Source: Callaeas wilsoni
Taxonomy: Eukaryota; Chordata; Aves; Passeriformes; Callaeidae
Assembly (NCBI GenBank): GCA_013398955.1
Contig: VWPU01002939.1
Coordinates: 1 to 64,000, forward strand
DNA: 64,000 nucleotides
Direction: 5' to 3'
The notes beneath the pieces are model-generated. The model made no database searches and was not told the origin of the DNA. It saw nothing but the letters and a program-made list of their open reading frames with translations. The position numbers and the translations under genes were made by a program. Positions 11,601-25,290 of this stretch are shown piece after piece. Position 1 is the first letter of the stretch, and each line of letters starts with the position of its first letter.

Positions 11601-13751
11601 GAGGTGGAGTGGTTTCCATAATTTACATGTCTACTATAAAATGATGTGGCTCTCTTACTTAAAGCTGCCTTTAAAATCTCATGGGACTGTTTTAGAGCGA
11701 AACAGACATTATTAACTTAGATTACTAGGCAGAGAGAAAAAAAAATAAACATTCATAGTTCTTGAGCCAAGAACAATGCTTAAAAACTTCTCAAAGTCAG
11801 TTGTCCAAGTACAGCCACAAGAACTACAAGCCGGGAATATGGGTCAGAGGAAACACTCTAGTAAGTGTGCTAGTTATCTACCTCTATAAATGCAAAAATC
11901 ATTAGTTTTCAAAAGAAATTATCAAATAATCTCTACCTACTTCCCCACTCACTCTGAAGTCAATTATTGCAATTGTCTAAGTCCTGTCTAGAGGAGGATG
12001 AAATACCTGGCCCAGGACAAAACAGCTGAGGGCACCAAGGGGGCTACTGAGGGTAGCCAGCAGTGACATGGGGGCATCCAGGGCCTGACAGGAAACACCC
12101 CTCATCCAGAAAACAGAGGTTCCAACCAACTCAGGCTTATCCCAGACCAGACAGGTGAACTGACACACTGGTGGTGAGTTGTGGCCACATGACCAGTCAG
12201 CCACTGAGCTTCACAACAAATTTCCAAGAGTTTTTGAAAAATTACAAAGGAAGTCAACATAATCCACACATTTCCACTTTGAATTTGCTGCTAGCTACAC
12301 TATTTAGATCAGAGATAGCAGTATCAGGAGCCCAAGAGACAGAACTCAGGAAGATCAGGGAATGAATGCACAGGAACCTGTCGAATGGAAGATAACACTG
12401 ACAAAAAATGATTTGTTAGAAAGATTTAACCAACCTACACATCTTACCAAGTCCTAAATTAGCTATTTCCAACTCAGGTGAGGGATGGACAACTATTGCA
12501 ACAAGTTCAATAAATATTTCCTTTCACTTCACTCTACAAAGTCAACCAGCACCAAAACAGGAAAAAAAAGTGTGTTTAAATACAGAATAAAAAAAGACAA
12601 GACAGATGGCATTGTTTTGTTGTTACACAAGTGAGTCCTATAGCTGCACTGAAAACACTGGATGCAGGATGCTTGCAAATACAACCAAACTGAAATGTTT
12701 CCAAAGAAGCTGAGTGGGAATGACCAGGATCTCAAACTCATCCCCATTTCAGCAGGGAGACTGAAAACATTAAATATTTGTTTTAACATGAGTGAGAAGG
12801 ACAGAGAAACACAATTAATGGTGTAATAAGGACTACCTGAAAGTCATCTCTTCATTTCACAACAGAGAGTATCAATTAGATTAAATATTCTTTCCCCTGC
12901 CTCCCTCTGCCTAAAACAAATCACAGGGTAATTCTACAGTTTTTATTCTCCAGCTGACATTTTATAGCAAATTAAAGACCTTTAATACAAACAGTGAGGA
13001 GCCTCAGAAGCTCCAGGGTGCCCCAGAAAGAACAGAAGCAGGTCTGGACTTCTTGGTTTTGGACTCCTGCCAGACCAAAAGACTTCATTAAATGAAAAGG
13101 CCCAAAGGATCCTGAAGAGAAAATCTCTTTTAGTTTATTTGTCTAACTAGTGATATTGCTCCATATTTACGGGTTGAGTTTGTGCTAGTAGCTTTTTATT
13201 TTTACAAGTCAGTGCTCCCGCTGACCCGGGTTTCACACGACTTACACCTACTGTGACAGTTTTACAACCTGTTGTAGCTGCCCCACGCAACAAGGCCAAA
13301 GCCAAGCTGCTCTTGTCACTGTCAGGTTTCCAGCTCTCCTTCAACAGGTTTCAAATTCTATTTAGGTCCCTCATCTCTATGGTAACTGCCAAATCCACGG
13401 AGCCTCACAGCACCGTGCTGGAGGAAAACAATCCCCCATTCCTCAGTGGGAAAATTAGATGAGGGTAAACTGGATGACTTGCCGGGAGACATGGAGGAAC
13501 TCTGTCGCAGAGATGGGAAACCAAATGTCCTAAAGACCAAGTCAAGAGCATGATCCACAAGGCACCCTTTTCACTCCTACCAGCAAAATCTCATGCTCCA
13601 GGCAGCTCTCAGCATGAGAGTCACTTCCAACCAGACCATGGCTCTCAGTTTACAAAGCAGGAGAGGTGTGGGATACCTCATTACCTGCTGTTCCTGTTCT
13701 ACTCTGCTGCAAGGAGTTGGTCAATGAATGACCCTCTCTGCCAGCTGTTCA
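8698..13751. other. Intronic stretch, 5 kb
   Basis: Contains a 17-base A run at 9516-9532. Also a GC-richer patch at 9600-9930, where a 199-codon plus-strand frame (9624..10223) and overlapping minus frames stay open without any recognisable domain. No mobile element recognised. The A run is not preceded by a gene-like sequence, so it is not read as a processed-pseudogene tail. Confidence 0.5.
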
Positions 13752-13795
13752 CCACCAGCACGGCCACCAGCACGGCCACCAGCACGGCCACCAGC
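13752..13795. repeat. 12-bp minisatellite, 3.7 copies
   Basis: CCACCAGCACGG repeated head to tail at 13752, 13764 and 13776, plus a partial fourth copy. The copies are identical. Translated on the plus strand it gives alternating Thr/Ala/Arg-Pro runs, without coding support around it. Confidence 0.93.
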
Positions 13796-16700
13796 CCTGT
13801 CCGGCCACGGCACTGCAACAAGGAGCTTAACACAATTAGATTTTCATGGGATTCATCTTAACTCTTGGGAAGCAGGAATTTCACAAAACTATAAACTTTG
13901 TTTTAAAAAGTTTTCCAGATTTTATCATTTTTCACAAAGTCTGCAATTCTCCTTCCTGGCTTTTGAAAAACGACACACAGCTGTGCTTTGGATCACAGCT
14001 GTGACTTCTGGCAGCAGGCAAAGGAGGCCCGATGCTAGGCTGGGGTAGCCAGTGTCACCCCGAGCTGTCTGGGGCTTCTCATCAGCCAGGAGGGACCAGT
14101 CTCCCTCACCGGCATGGCAGAGTGAGGCATTGTGGGCTCCTGCACTGTCACAGCATTTCTGAGCTGTGAAATACCCCCTGGATCTGCTCTTCTGAATAGA
14201 ATCACTGGGAAAAAATTAACACATGTATGAAAGCCAGTGGGGAAGATAAAAGAGGAAAAATCTAATGAATGTTGTGTTTTCCTCCACGTGAAGGCAGTTT
14301 TCTTTCTTGTGTGTGCTTCTTCAGGTGTTTCTTTTATTGTATTTGGTCTGTTTTGGTGTTATCCAGGCTCCTACCAATTCTCAGCATCTTATTTTCATAT
14401 CCACCTTTTCCACAGATCCTGAACATATTCTCTGCCTTTTCCAAAGATCTTGCTGGGTTTTGTGTCTCTGCAGACAGATGGCACAACGCTCAGATTTGCT
14501 TTAGCAAACGGGCAAGTGCGATCGCTTTGTTCCGCTCTGCTCACAGCTGCTCGGTGAGCTGTACCTCTGCTAGCCAAGGACAGGGATGCTGTGGCCATCA
14601 GCTGGCGGTGGGGCAGGACCAGGCACTCTCCAGATCCCCCGGACCCAAACTGGCCTGTGGGCAGCCTGGATGGGCACAGACACGGCATCTCCCAGCCAGC
14701 AGCACAAGGATCAAACACCAATAGGCACCTTCCTCCCAGGTCCTCAAGAATAACAAACCTTGGGAAAGCATTAAAGTGCAAGGGGAGGCAGGGAGAACTA
14801 GAAGAACAAAGGAACAAGATATGCTGACTCTCCCAGAAGAGCCTGAGGATAAGTACTGTCATTTTTAACCATATTTCAACTTCTTAAGCAGCCTCCCATC
14901 AGTCAGAATTACAGTTTGGGGAAGGAACCTGATCCATCTTGGAAAGCCAGAGGCCACGTAGCCTCATGACAGCAAACTGGGATCACACAGCTTCTGAACA
15001 GAGCACAAGCAGTGACAATTAACCCCTGGCCTGCCAAGCACTCTGCTGTGATGGCAGGCATGGAGCAAGCCATCCCTGAAAGTTGTCACTGGTGATGGAT
15101 GAAATAGTCTTTAAATATCCTGCTGGGGCCAGGTCACATCACACTTACAGACAGGACCCACTCATTCCTCAGGTGGGCTCTCGTGTGCCCACAAAGCACA
15201 GACACAAAGGGCCCACAGTGGCAACTCCAGGTTAGTGGTCCAGAGTTCTTCTGGGCACAACTGCCTCAAAAGAATGAAGATGATGAGTTCACACTTCCAA
15301 CTGATCACATCAGCAACCAGAGGTGTGTTTGAAGGAGCCTTTCCTCCCCCTTCTCCACAAACTCACCATTCCATTTCAGGGTGACCACAGGGAAATACTT
15401 CAGGGCACTTTGATTCAGTAAGGAATTTTCAGATACACATTTTTGGTTTCCATTTGGGCTAATACCCACCAGAAACATGAGAAATTACCACGGAGAGGGA
15501 GATGTCATTTATCAACCCGTGGAGATAATCCAAGGGGAGGAAGAGAGGAAATATAAGGAAGACTAATGAGCTCTGAGGTCTTGCTTTGGGGAAAAAAACC
15601 TGTGTAGAAGAAAGGGATTATTAAAACACCTGTGTGCTCCCAGAGCTCAGACTCCCCCTGGATTTACATTGGACTTGTGATACTCAAAGCATTACATTTG
15701 GGATGTCTTTACTTTATCAGCCAATATTAATATAGACAAAACTTTAAATGTATTAGCACATCCTTGGTTATAAACACATCGCTATGTTCATGGGAACCAA
15801 ATTATTTTAGCGTGAACCAACTTTTTCATCCACTCCCCAACTCCTACATTCATTCACAAGTGTGTTGTATTTGTAACTGGTCACTAAGGGTAATGTCACT
15901 TAAAAATAGCTCTGACAGAAACAGTCTTTGGGATCTACTTCCTACCTTGGGCAAAGAGGAGGTAGAAATGAGAGCAGAGTAGTAAAGGCCAACATTTTTC
16001 TATAAGTTTTTAAGGGTTTTCTTAGAGAGTTTATGCTGATTTTTTTATAGTTTATTGGAAGAAGAAAAAAAGTAATTTTAGTTCAGTCTCAGAGGAACTG
16101 AAAACTACTTTTTATTTGACTCTCTCCAAGCCTCTTTATGTATCCCTAAAGAGTGAACGAAAGTTTGCTTTTTTACACATCTTGTAGAGATTTTTAAAAA
16201 ATTATCATAATGCTTTAAAATTAATTGCATTTTTAAAATAAGAATAACTTCAGCTTTCTTGCAGGCAGCTAGTGAAGTGAAACACATGATTATGGAAACC
16301 ACAACCAATATTTTGGTGCCAAAAATACAGCTCAGCAGAGAGATGTATAAATACTGGCCAAACCTTGGTAAGTTCGAGTTACAGAAGTAGATAACAGAGC
16401 CCTCCTTTCAGCAGCTATTCAAATTTCCTTCCTTTATAACTTCCTTGGAAAGGAATCAATTAAAAACCAAACATTAATACAAGTTCTGCACCATTTTTTT
16501 ATTGCTTCTATCTCATGGGGTAAACTAAATTACACCTTAAAAATTCTCGTTAACATCTCCTTTCAAAAAGCAATGTCACTCACTACAGCCAGAACTCTCT
16601 GTGCTCAGCTCCTGTGCCTATAAAGGCAAAACCTCAAAAACTACAAAATTCAGGTAGCAGAAACTGGGCTTTGGAACTCTGTTCTTCTCCAAGACTTGCA

Positions 16701-18062
16701 CGTGACTCTGTAGCAACCAAGACACTTGGCACACGTGAAAGATGTGGGCAAACAGAGGGGTTTCCTATTTTACAAGTGATTCATAGGGGAGAAATCGCTG
16801 AAAGACCCACTTACTTTCAAATTCCTTTTTGCTCTCAGCCAAGGCAAACTTGGGCATTTGTAAATTTCTGATCAGCACTTGTACAAATTTTATAGAGGGC
16901 TAAAATTAACATGCAGGTATTCTTAACTACACATCCTTTAGAAAGAGCTGAAATATAACCAAATATTTGTATGCATTAAAAAGTAACTTGCTTTTCAAAC
17001 CTGAACCTAATCTTTCTTCAGTGAAGCACACGGGCAAAGCCCAGCCAGGTACCTGGCATGTACATCTAAAGCAATAGCCAGGGCCCGATATTGGGAGGGC
17101 CCTGGGAATTTCACAGGGAAAAAAAAATCATTACATTACAATGTAAGTACAGCACAGACCATGTGATTGCATTACTTAATGTGACTGCAACGTTTTTCAG
17201 AAGCATTGGATTCACATGAAAAACATGTGGATAGAGAAGCCTTGAAAGAAGCTCCTCCATCTGTCACCTTTCCCTCCCGTAAGTGCTGTCTCACTGAACA
17301 GTCAGTGAGACTCTTCTCAGCAAGGAAAGGATTAGCCATACTCCCAATTCTCCCAGGTACGTTCTGCATCTTCTTACTTAAACACTACATCCTATTGAGT
17401 GAGCTAATGCTCATTAATAATACACACAGGTTTATTAGAATTTGCTTTTCCTCTTTCCTTTGACCCAAATATAAGGAACTGCACACTGAAAAAAATATAG
17501 AAATATTTGGTGGGGGTGTCTTTGTGTGCATGTCAAACAGCACATTGTGCCTCCCCTACACACCCCTTTTAGGGATGTTTAATGTCAAATCTAAACAGGT
17601 TATGTTCATCTCATCTATTATTAACCAAGAATCTTCTGTACAGATTTGAGTATATGTTTACTCTGTGAAAACCTACACAGTACAAACTACAGCTAAGAGC
17701 AATAGTAGACACCTACAGAATCAGAGGAAAAGAAGGAAGAATTCTGCAAAGCAAAGGAACAAAAGCTAAATAGATCCTATTATATTGCTCTGACTCTGTG
17801 GAAAAGGGAGAACAAATATTGAACATGCAGTATTACCATTTATTTCAGCTGAAGTAGCTCAGGAGTAAAGAGGCATTGTGTAAATATACAACCCACAAAT
17901 TGCTGATGATCAAACTACAGCCCTGCACACGAGGATTAGATACAAAAAACAAACCAGGAGTGGGGTAAACACCAGGTAATCAGAAAGAATTACGATCTGC
18001 CAATACACAGCAGCTGGAGATCTTGGGTGTGCCTGAGTGTGCAGGGCTGCTGTTTGCACATG
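13796..18062. other. Intronic stretch, 4.3 kb
   Basis: A GC-richer patch at about 14520-14720 leaves overlapping frames open on both strands (14269..14724 plus, 14395..14862 minus). Neither resembles a known protein. The remainder is AT-rich, with no repeat family recognised. Confidence 0.5.
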
Positions 18063-18150
18063 AAACCATAGAATCATCTAGGTTGGAAAAGACCTTTAAC
18101 ATCATCGAGTCCAACCATAAAACACACGATCCAAAGCACACAGCCTCGGG
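18063..18150 (-). mobile_element. CR1 LINE 3'-end fragment
   Basis: CCATAGAATCATCTAGGTTGG, AAAAGACCTTTAACATCATC and GAGTCCAACCATAAAACAC are the reverse complement of the CR1 3' terminal region. They are close to the common avian consensus, so this is a fairly young copy. The left boundary at about 18063 is clear. The right boundary is approximate. Confidence 0.92.
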
Positions 18151-21100
18151 GGCTGACTCCATATGGGAGGCACATGTCAGGCTGAGGGCATAAAACCATG
18201 CAAGAAATGATGAAAAAGCAACGCAGGTTACAACAGATTGCCAGAGTTATCAATTCAAATGCGACAAACGATCCCTGTGGGCAATACTATTTCAAGAAGT
18301 GTCTACCTGGCAGGGGAGCAACTGATCCAGGAGCGTGGGCGGCCAGCCTGTGCTTTCCTGAAGTTGCACTTTCAGGACTCCTCCAGCAACAGAGAGCTGG
18401 GGTAAATTACACACATTTCTTCAAGTTCTTACAGGATTTTAAATTACATTTATAATGACAACTTGATCACCAAGACAGACGAGAAAGAGAGGCAGCAAAA
18501 CAGGGTGTTTGACAAGGTCAGCTTCACTTCCCAGCCGAGCCCAGTGCAATAAAGCGCAGCCTGAGCCACTGCAGCCAGCAAACCTGGCACAGGGAGCACA
18601 CAGCGCCTTGTCAAATAAGCAGCAGTGTACATGTCTAATGCCTTTAATTTTGTATATTGGAATCTGGTGCATTAATAAAGCCTGTCATAATGGGCACGAG
18701 AAAGTTTGGAGCAATTTCTGCACGTCATTAGCTCCCAGTTTAGAAAAAGTGTAAAGATACATAGTTTTCATTAGCTGACAAGATTTGTGAAAATTATGGG
18801 GAAGATAGCTGAAGGGAACTAATTCTTGCTACTGTGCAACTGAGTCCACGTTTTTACAACAAATAAAAATAAAAAATAGGAATAAATTTAAAAAAAAAAA
18901 AATCAACCCACAAACCAATCTACTTACAGACAATTTTATACTCTCTGAGCCTGACATGGACTTGTTCTGACTCATTATTAGGAGCAGAATAACACACAAA
19001 AAGTCAGAGTTGCTCTTCATTCTTCAAGCTTAGCCCTGAAAAAGCCAACACTGGAGTCTGATAATGTTACCATGATGGAGATGGCCTTTGTATTGGTTAC
19101 TCCAAAAATCAGAAGGTCAGTTTCAAAGTATGTAGAAGACAGAAACAAATGTGACAGTCTATTTTTAATAATGCAATTGCTTCATCTGTCTTATAATGAA
19201 ATAATTTTTTGGCAGAACAGTTGGCCAAAACATGACATTCTGGCAAATATTACAATATTCCCATAAACTTATGAATCAGAATACTCTGGAATTTTAGTCA
19301 ATTCTATCAACAAAGCAAAACTTAGTAATTTTTGATAATCTAATAAAAAAATGGAAAAATAAATCCTGGAATTTCTCTGTCCAGTGTAACACATGAGCTT
19401 CTAAACATCAACTGCTCACAACAAATCTCCTGTAAATGAGCTACAAAGTAAGAATTACTGACAGAAATTATTTTGCGTATAATTTTAATTAACAACTAAA
19501 TTCAAGTAAGCCATGCTTTATTTCCAGGCAATTCAAAATAGAAAGAGGTGACATTCATAAAATAAATTACTCTTTATGAATTATTCACCCAGTTCTAATA
19601 TCTTTTTCAGACTTTCCAATCTGTTCACTAAACCCTACTGTGAAAAGCTCAATACCATATTCATTAAAATAAACTTAACTGAACCCTGAAGGAAAGCACA
19701 CATGGATTGGTCATTACAACCAACTGTTCTGCATCTGAAATTATGTTTTACACAAATGCAGAATGTGTTCTCTTACCTGCATTTTAAAAGACACATCAAC
19801 ACCTGGATTACAAGCGCTATCCTTAAAAAGAAACTAAAGATATCTGGGCATGACCTACTGACCTACTTCCTAGACAATCATTGGCAGACTTAGAAGACAT
19901 TGCCTCTCCCCTGACAGTGGTTGGATGTCATAAAACTCAGGGTGAAGCCTCGATCACAGACTTTTTCCCTTGCCATGTGAAAGAACATGCTTAAGGTAAG
20001 GTGAGTCATGGGCTAAGAGAGTAAACTTTCCACATCCTGACCTTCCCCTTGCACTAAATCATCACTTGGGTCTGTCCAAGAGCAGAAGAGAGGTACAGGC
20101 TCCTGAAACAGCAACTCTCTTGGTCCAGGATTTGGACCAAGACCAATCACAGACCCTTTAGTGACTCATGACCTTTAATCCTACAACAGAGGCACGCAAA
20201 CGAAGCACACTCATTGACCTTTGCTTGGGGAACGCCGTGTAGTGATGAATGAAGAGGAACTGGAGCTGCTGCTGTCTGCGTTACTCACCACGGAGACTTC
20301 ACTTCTCCCCTATTAGTAAATACAAAAATATGCAGTTTTATCATCAGCCAAATAGCCAGGCTGTGGTCCACAGAGGATAATCTGGCAGTCATTGCTGCAA
20401 GGTTTCTCCATTTGGTTTGCTATTACGTTAAATAAGACGTCTCAGATCTCTCTCATAACAGTCATCTGGTGTGTTATCTCTCATGTATATTAGGAGGGCT
20501 GTTTTCCCAAAACCTGGTGTATCATTGTAACCAGCATATGTCAGGGAATTGCAAATCAGCACATTACAGAGCGCTGCTGTAGTCCCAGCCCTGAGAACAA
20601 AATGCCCCACCACACCGGAGGACAGGACCACACGTCAGCAGAGAGGCCTCTGCTCTGCTGGGAAGCTGAGCACATGCTGCTTTGGGCACACGGGGATCCC
20701 AAATGCCAGGCAGCACTGAGGGAAGGATATTCACAATGCAAATCTAATATTTACATTCTTTCCCAGAATCTTAGCCAGATTGCCAGTGGTTTGTTGGCAG
20801 CTTAAGTAAATATGGAAGTATGCAAAAGCAAGAAAAGAAACACGATTCTGCATCACAGGTCAATAAACAAGAGCGGCCAGGACAGGTAGTGATGTACCTC
20901 TGAACAACTTCTGTCCCTCCAGATTACCATGACAGAGGGGAAAGCCTGTGCTCACTGAGGAGGATCTTGTGGCATTGCTGTGCTTGGTGCTGCTACGCAC
21001 AGGGGATGGAGAAACAGAGGACAGCAGAGGCAAGGTGGCTCTTCGAAAGGCTGTAAAGGGCGTCCCCATTCCCTTTCTGAGAAATATGTCAGCATTAAAT

Positions 21101-24100
21101 GAACTAACTCTGTTCTCAAATCCTCTGTTCTCATTTTCAGTGTCTGAGTTCTCTGCAATGAAGTTGCTGCTTCTCCTTTTTGAAGGAAAATCTAAATCTC
21201 ACATAGATATTTCTGAGCAAATTTAGGGCTTGGGAGGGTGAGAGAAAGTGTTCTTTTCAGAGGGAAAACAGACTAAAAACTTCCAACTAACCCTAATGGA
21301 TCTACAGCTGTGTTCCCTCTGCTACATCACCACCCTGACCCTATGCAGCCACAGCCTCCCGTTTGCATCCAAGAAACATGACTAACGTGCTGGACGAGTA
21401 ATCTGATGACTCAAAATGCTGGACAGTGACCTCTCATGTCTATTCTGTACCAGTCTAAAACCCCAGAAAACATTTTCCTTGGCATGTCAGATGACCTGCA
21501 GATAAAAAACACTGAAGATAAACCCTCTGTTTGCTGTGACCAGGAAGGAAGATGGAATGGGATGACCCACAACTCAAAACACCAAAGGGAAGAAAGAAAA
21601 GAGAAAGATATGGTGAAGACAGGATGGGAGAGGAAGCAGAACCTGCAGTAAATGGCATAAAGGTCCAACAGAAAAGGATGGAGTGGCAAGGAGGAGAACA
21701 GGGTTTCAACTGAAATGTCGTAAGTGATTTGTTATGCATCTGCCTCCAGTGAATTTTTAGAAATGAGAAATTTATATCACAGGAAATATAAGGTGATGAA
21801 AACTGATCATGCCAAGAACATAATTCAAAGTTTCTTTCTCACCACATACATACCTGGAATTATTTCTTATTATTCTTATGTCTTAAAAGGAGAGAGAACC
21901 AAGCCCATATCACTGTTCTCAGAGATCACTGCCTTGCACAGCAATACAACACATCCATAAAGAATGCCCCACAGCAAGGGAACACTCATGTAGTTCAACA
22001 GCTGCACATTGTTTTAAAGATGAACAGAAACAGACAAAATACATTTTGTGCTATTTTAATGTCTACATACTTAAACATATCTAGTAGGTAAAGGAAATCG
22101 AAATCCAAAGTGCTAGCAGACTGCCAAAACCAAAAAAAAAAAAACCCATGGTGTTGCTGTTGGCTCCAAATAAAATGGTCTGTCCCTTCTTCCAAGAACT
22201 TTAAAAGATAGTGATAGAAAGTAAAAGGAGGGGAGAAAAACATAGCTCTGAAAAGAAGAAAATTACCATGTAAATGGAAACCACATACTGGGTCCCATAT
22301 GTGTATCACATACTTTTACTCCTGGTGTGTATCAGCCCTGTAATTCTCAATCTCGGGTCAATGCTCTCCACTGTCTCTGTTCTCTGACACACACCTGCTC
22401 TGGGCACTAACACGCTCTGTGGCATATTTGTTTGTGTAGAGATAAAGGGAAAGACCATCTCTAAGTACAAGTCAACCTAAATCATTAATAGAAAATGAGT
22501 TTCCATGGGGAGCTTCACAGAACAGAGACGAAGTTCTGATCTCCTCTCTGGCAATGAGTTTTGCACAACCTGAAGGAGCAGGTGGGGAAGGCTTTGAACT
22601 CAGAGGAGCCTCTCACTTGTGATCCAGGAGGAGAGAGGTGAAGGGGTGAGGTGACCCCACTGACAGCCATCAACCACATCTGTGCCAGCATTTTTTGTAA
22701 AGCAGATTATTAAGAAATAAGGACACTCCACTGCACCACGTAGATGTTGCTGCAACTGCTTTAAAAACAGGACTGTGGGCACCAAGCAGGAAAGCAGATC
22801 TCAAAATATATGAAAGGGGAAAATCTGGATGAGGAGATCTGCACTTGAGACAAGCTGAAGGTGCTTGAAGCAGTTTGTAAAGAAATCCTAGCTTTGTAGG
22901 CTTCCTACTAGATAAAGAGGCATCACGCTCCAAAGCTAGAAGGATGAGCAGAAAAAGCAGAAGTAAATGAATCAACTAGTTCCACAAAGTTGATGCGCAT
23001 AAATTAAAGGTCATTAAGTGCTAGGGATTATGCTCATCTGAAAGAGGAATTTGTTTGTCATAACTTAATCCTACGCAGATGAACATTCAGCATCTACACT
23101 CGCTTCACTGCCAGACAAGACCATTCTGGTAGAGGCTTGAGATGCTCAAGCTAAGTGCCAGTAACTTCACCATTTTAGAGAGTTTTGACCAATTTTTTGT
23201 GTCCTTCAAATAAACCATCCTCAAGCATTGTTAAAGAAATCTTAAGGCTACTACACCAAGTAAATAAATCATCATATTTCAGGGGAAAAAAGTAACCACT
23301 CACAGCTTCAGAGTGGGATGACTTTACACCTGCTATTAATCTTCATGTACCTGCGGCCGGGACCTTTGGCTTTGGCCATTTTCAAGGCCGAAAAACCGGA
23401 TTAATGGGAAAATAGATGGTAACTGATATGACAGAACACATTCTTGACAGGCAGAAACAACACAATCACATTTACATCCAGTGCAACCCAATTCCCCCTG
23501 CCCGCCTCAGAAGTGCAATACAATCACAGCTCCTGCTGCACAGCTGTGTTTCCTCAAGGAAAAAGAGAAGGATCAAGAATGTGAACACAGAGAATTCCCG
23601 TTGGTAGAAAGGCAACAAAAACAAGATTGTACAGTCTGTGAATTTGGACTGATAATCTAAGATTTTGCCACCACTTTTCCTCTCATTGCACCACCAAAAT
23701 TATATGAACCTGGAACAAGTTAAAAAATTGGCATTTACAAAATTAGGATTTGTTGTCTTTAAATGCACAGAGCTCTGGCATCCCACAATGCATGAATTCT
23801 GCAGCCTTTGCACTTTAAGGGACATTAATTCAAATAAATACAGTAGCAGACCACTGCCATATATTACACTCTGTTTTTACAGATGTACATAGTTTTCCAA
23901 ATGAAAGATAAAATAATGCAAACCTAGGCAGGGGAATTAGGCATGCAGGCAGAGTCAATGTACAGGTATGAAATACAAAGCAGGACTGGCATGCTGACAG
24001 GACATTGCTATTCTCTAGGGAAATCTAACATTCTAAAAGGGTAAAGTGTGCAGTTTAAGAACATCTAAATGGCCAAACACAGCTTCCTGTTTACATAAAT

Positions 24101-24892
24101 TAATAGGAGATTAGTCTTTTCCAAGCTTTGGGTTCAGCAAGTGACGTGTAAATTCCATGTGACTCACAAATCCTTTGCATATGGCCCAAGCACACACAGG
24201 ATTTTCCATCCTGAGTCAGCACTTGAGTCCAGAATTTTCCTGTAATACTGATTTCTGGAAATGGAGATAGAAACTCTAAGATCTTTTTCTCAGTCCATCC
24301 TTCTAAAGACATGTGGTAACTTTATCTTGCATGAGCAAGCCTGGTAAAAATGCAGACCAGATGGACATACATGGCTGTTGTGAGCCATCCAAAGAAACAC
24401 GCGGTATCTTCTCACTCTGAGGCCAATGTCCTGGTATTTCTCCTGAAGAATGGTGAGTGATCTTACCCACTTCATTCCCAACATAAGGGGTAGAATACAA
24501 GTCCTCTACAGATGTCAAAGAGTCTACAGGGTGACCACAAGATGGTAACAAAGATGGAAAGCAAATTCTTATCATGTTGGGAATTGCATCTCTCTTCCTC
24601 AAGGGAAATATTCAAATCCACCTCCACTGCATTTTAAAGCCTCATGTGTGCCACAAAAAACAAGCAAGATCTGAAAAGCCTGATGGCTTCATTTTCCACT
24701 GAGGCCACGTGCTATCTGCTACAAAGAGGGACTGATGATTGTCCCACTGCCAGGGTGGGAAAGGCACGTTCCCAGCGAGGATGGGCATCACCCTCGCACC
24801 ACACTAATTGGAAGAATCCTCTGCTGCCTGTTTCAGCTGGCCTTGCAACCTCTTCACACACAGCCCAAACACTCCTCGCGGGAAACCTGGCA
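18151..24892. other. Intronic stretch, 6.7 kb
   Basis: A-rich runs occur at about 18889-18902 and 22133-22144. The only unusual item is a small CpG-bearing open frame on the minus strand at 23308..23379 (see findings). No mobile element or gene recognised. Confidence 0.5.
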
Positions 24893-25290
24893 AAAGCCCC
24901 AGAGAATTACAAAATGATGAATTTTGCTTGGACAAGAGAGATTGCCAGAGTTAATTATGAACCATTATTTAGACGTATTGGTGAGGAAGACAAAACAATT
25001 CTCAATACTCAGACTTATTATGAGGCCTGCCAAATTCCTGCCTCTGGGTTCAATGCTGCACGTAGACTAATTTCTTCAGAAATTGGCATTGATGAAATTT
25101 TATGAAGAAGCAAAACATCCCATTAGCAAGGGGTCTCTGAACACCCACTAGTCAGAGCAGCAATAAAAGCATGGGATGGAGCAGCCTACATGGTCACTTC
25201 TCGCCCTGTCCCAATGACATGGATCGTGAGAAACAGATTTTCAGCTACAGAAAGACCCAAGAATGTTGGTAGCTTGGGAATAGGCTGAAA
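24893..25290 (+). pseudogene. Unassigned open frame, possible retroelement or pseudogene scar
   Basis: One plus-strand frame runs through AWTREIARVNYEPLF, RRIGEEDKTILN, EACQIPASGFNAARRL and GIDEIL. It meets a TGA at 25103-25105 and a TAG shortly after, then reopens in the same frame with HPLVRAAIKAWDGAAYM, VPMTWIVRNRFSA and continues to about 25288. Unlike most open frames here, it has balanced residue use and looks like a folded, mixed-charge protein on both sides of the stops. That is the pattern expected of a decayed coding sequence. I do not recognise the family; a gag-like retroelement fragment or a processed pseudogene are possibilities. A longer reading of the first part starts at an ATG at 24644, but its N-terminal portion looks like chance sequence. 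Confidence 0.3.

Noticed and set aside
20428..20631. Minus-strand frame containing GYNDTPGFGKTALL, resembling a nucleotide-binding loop
   Set aside because: PGFGKTALL lacks the full GxxxxGK[ST] spacing, the frame is 67 codons, and nothing around it supports a gene.
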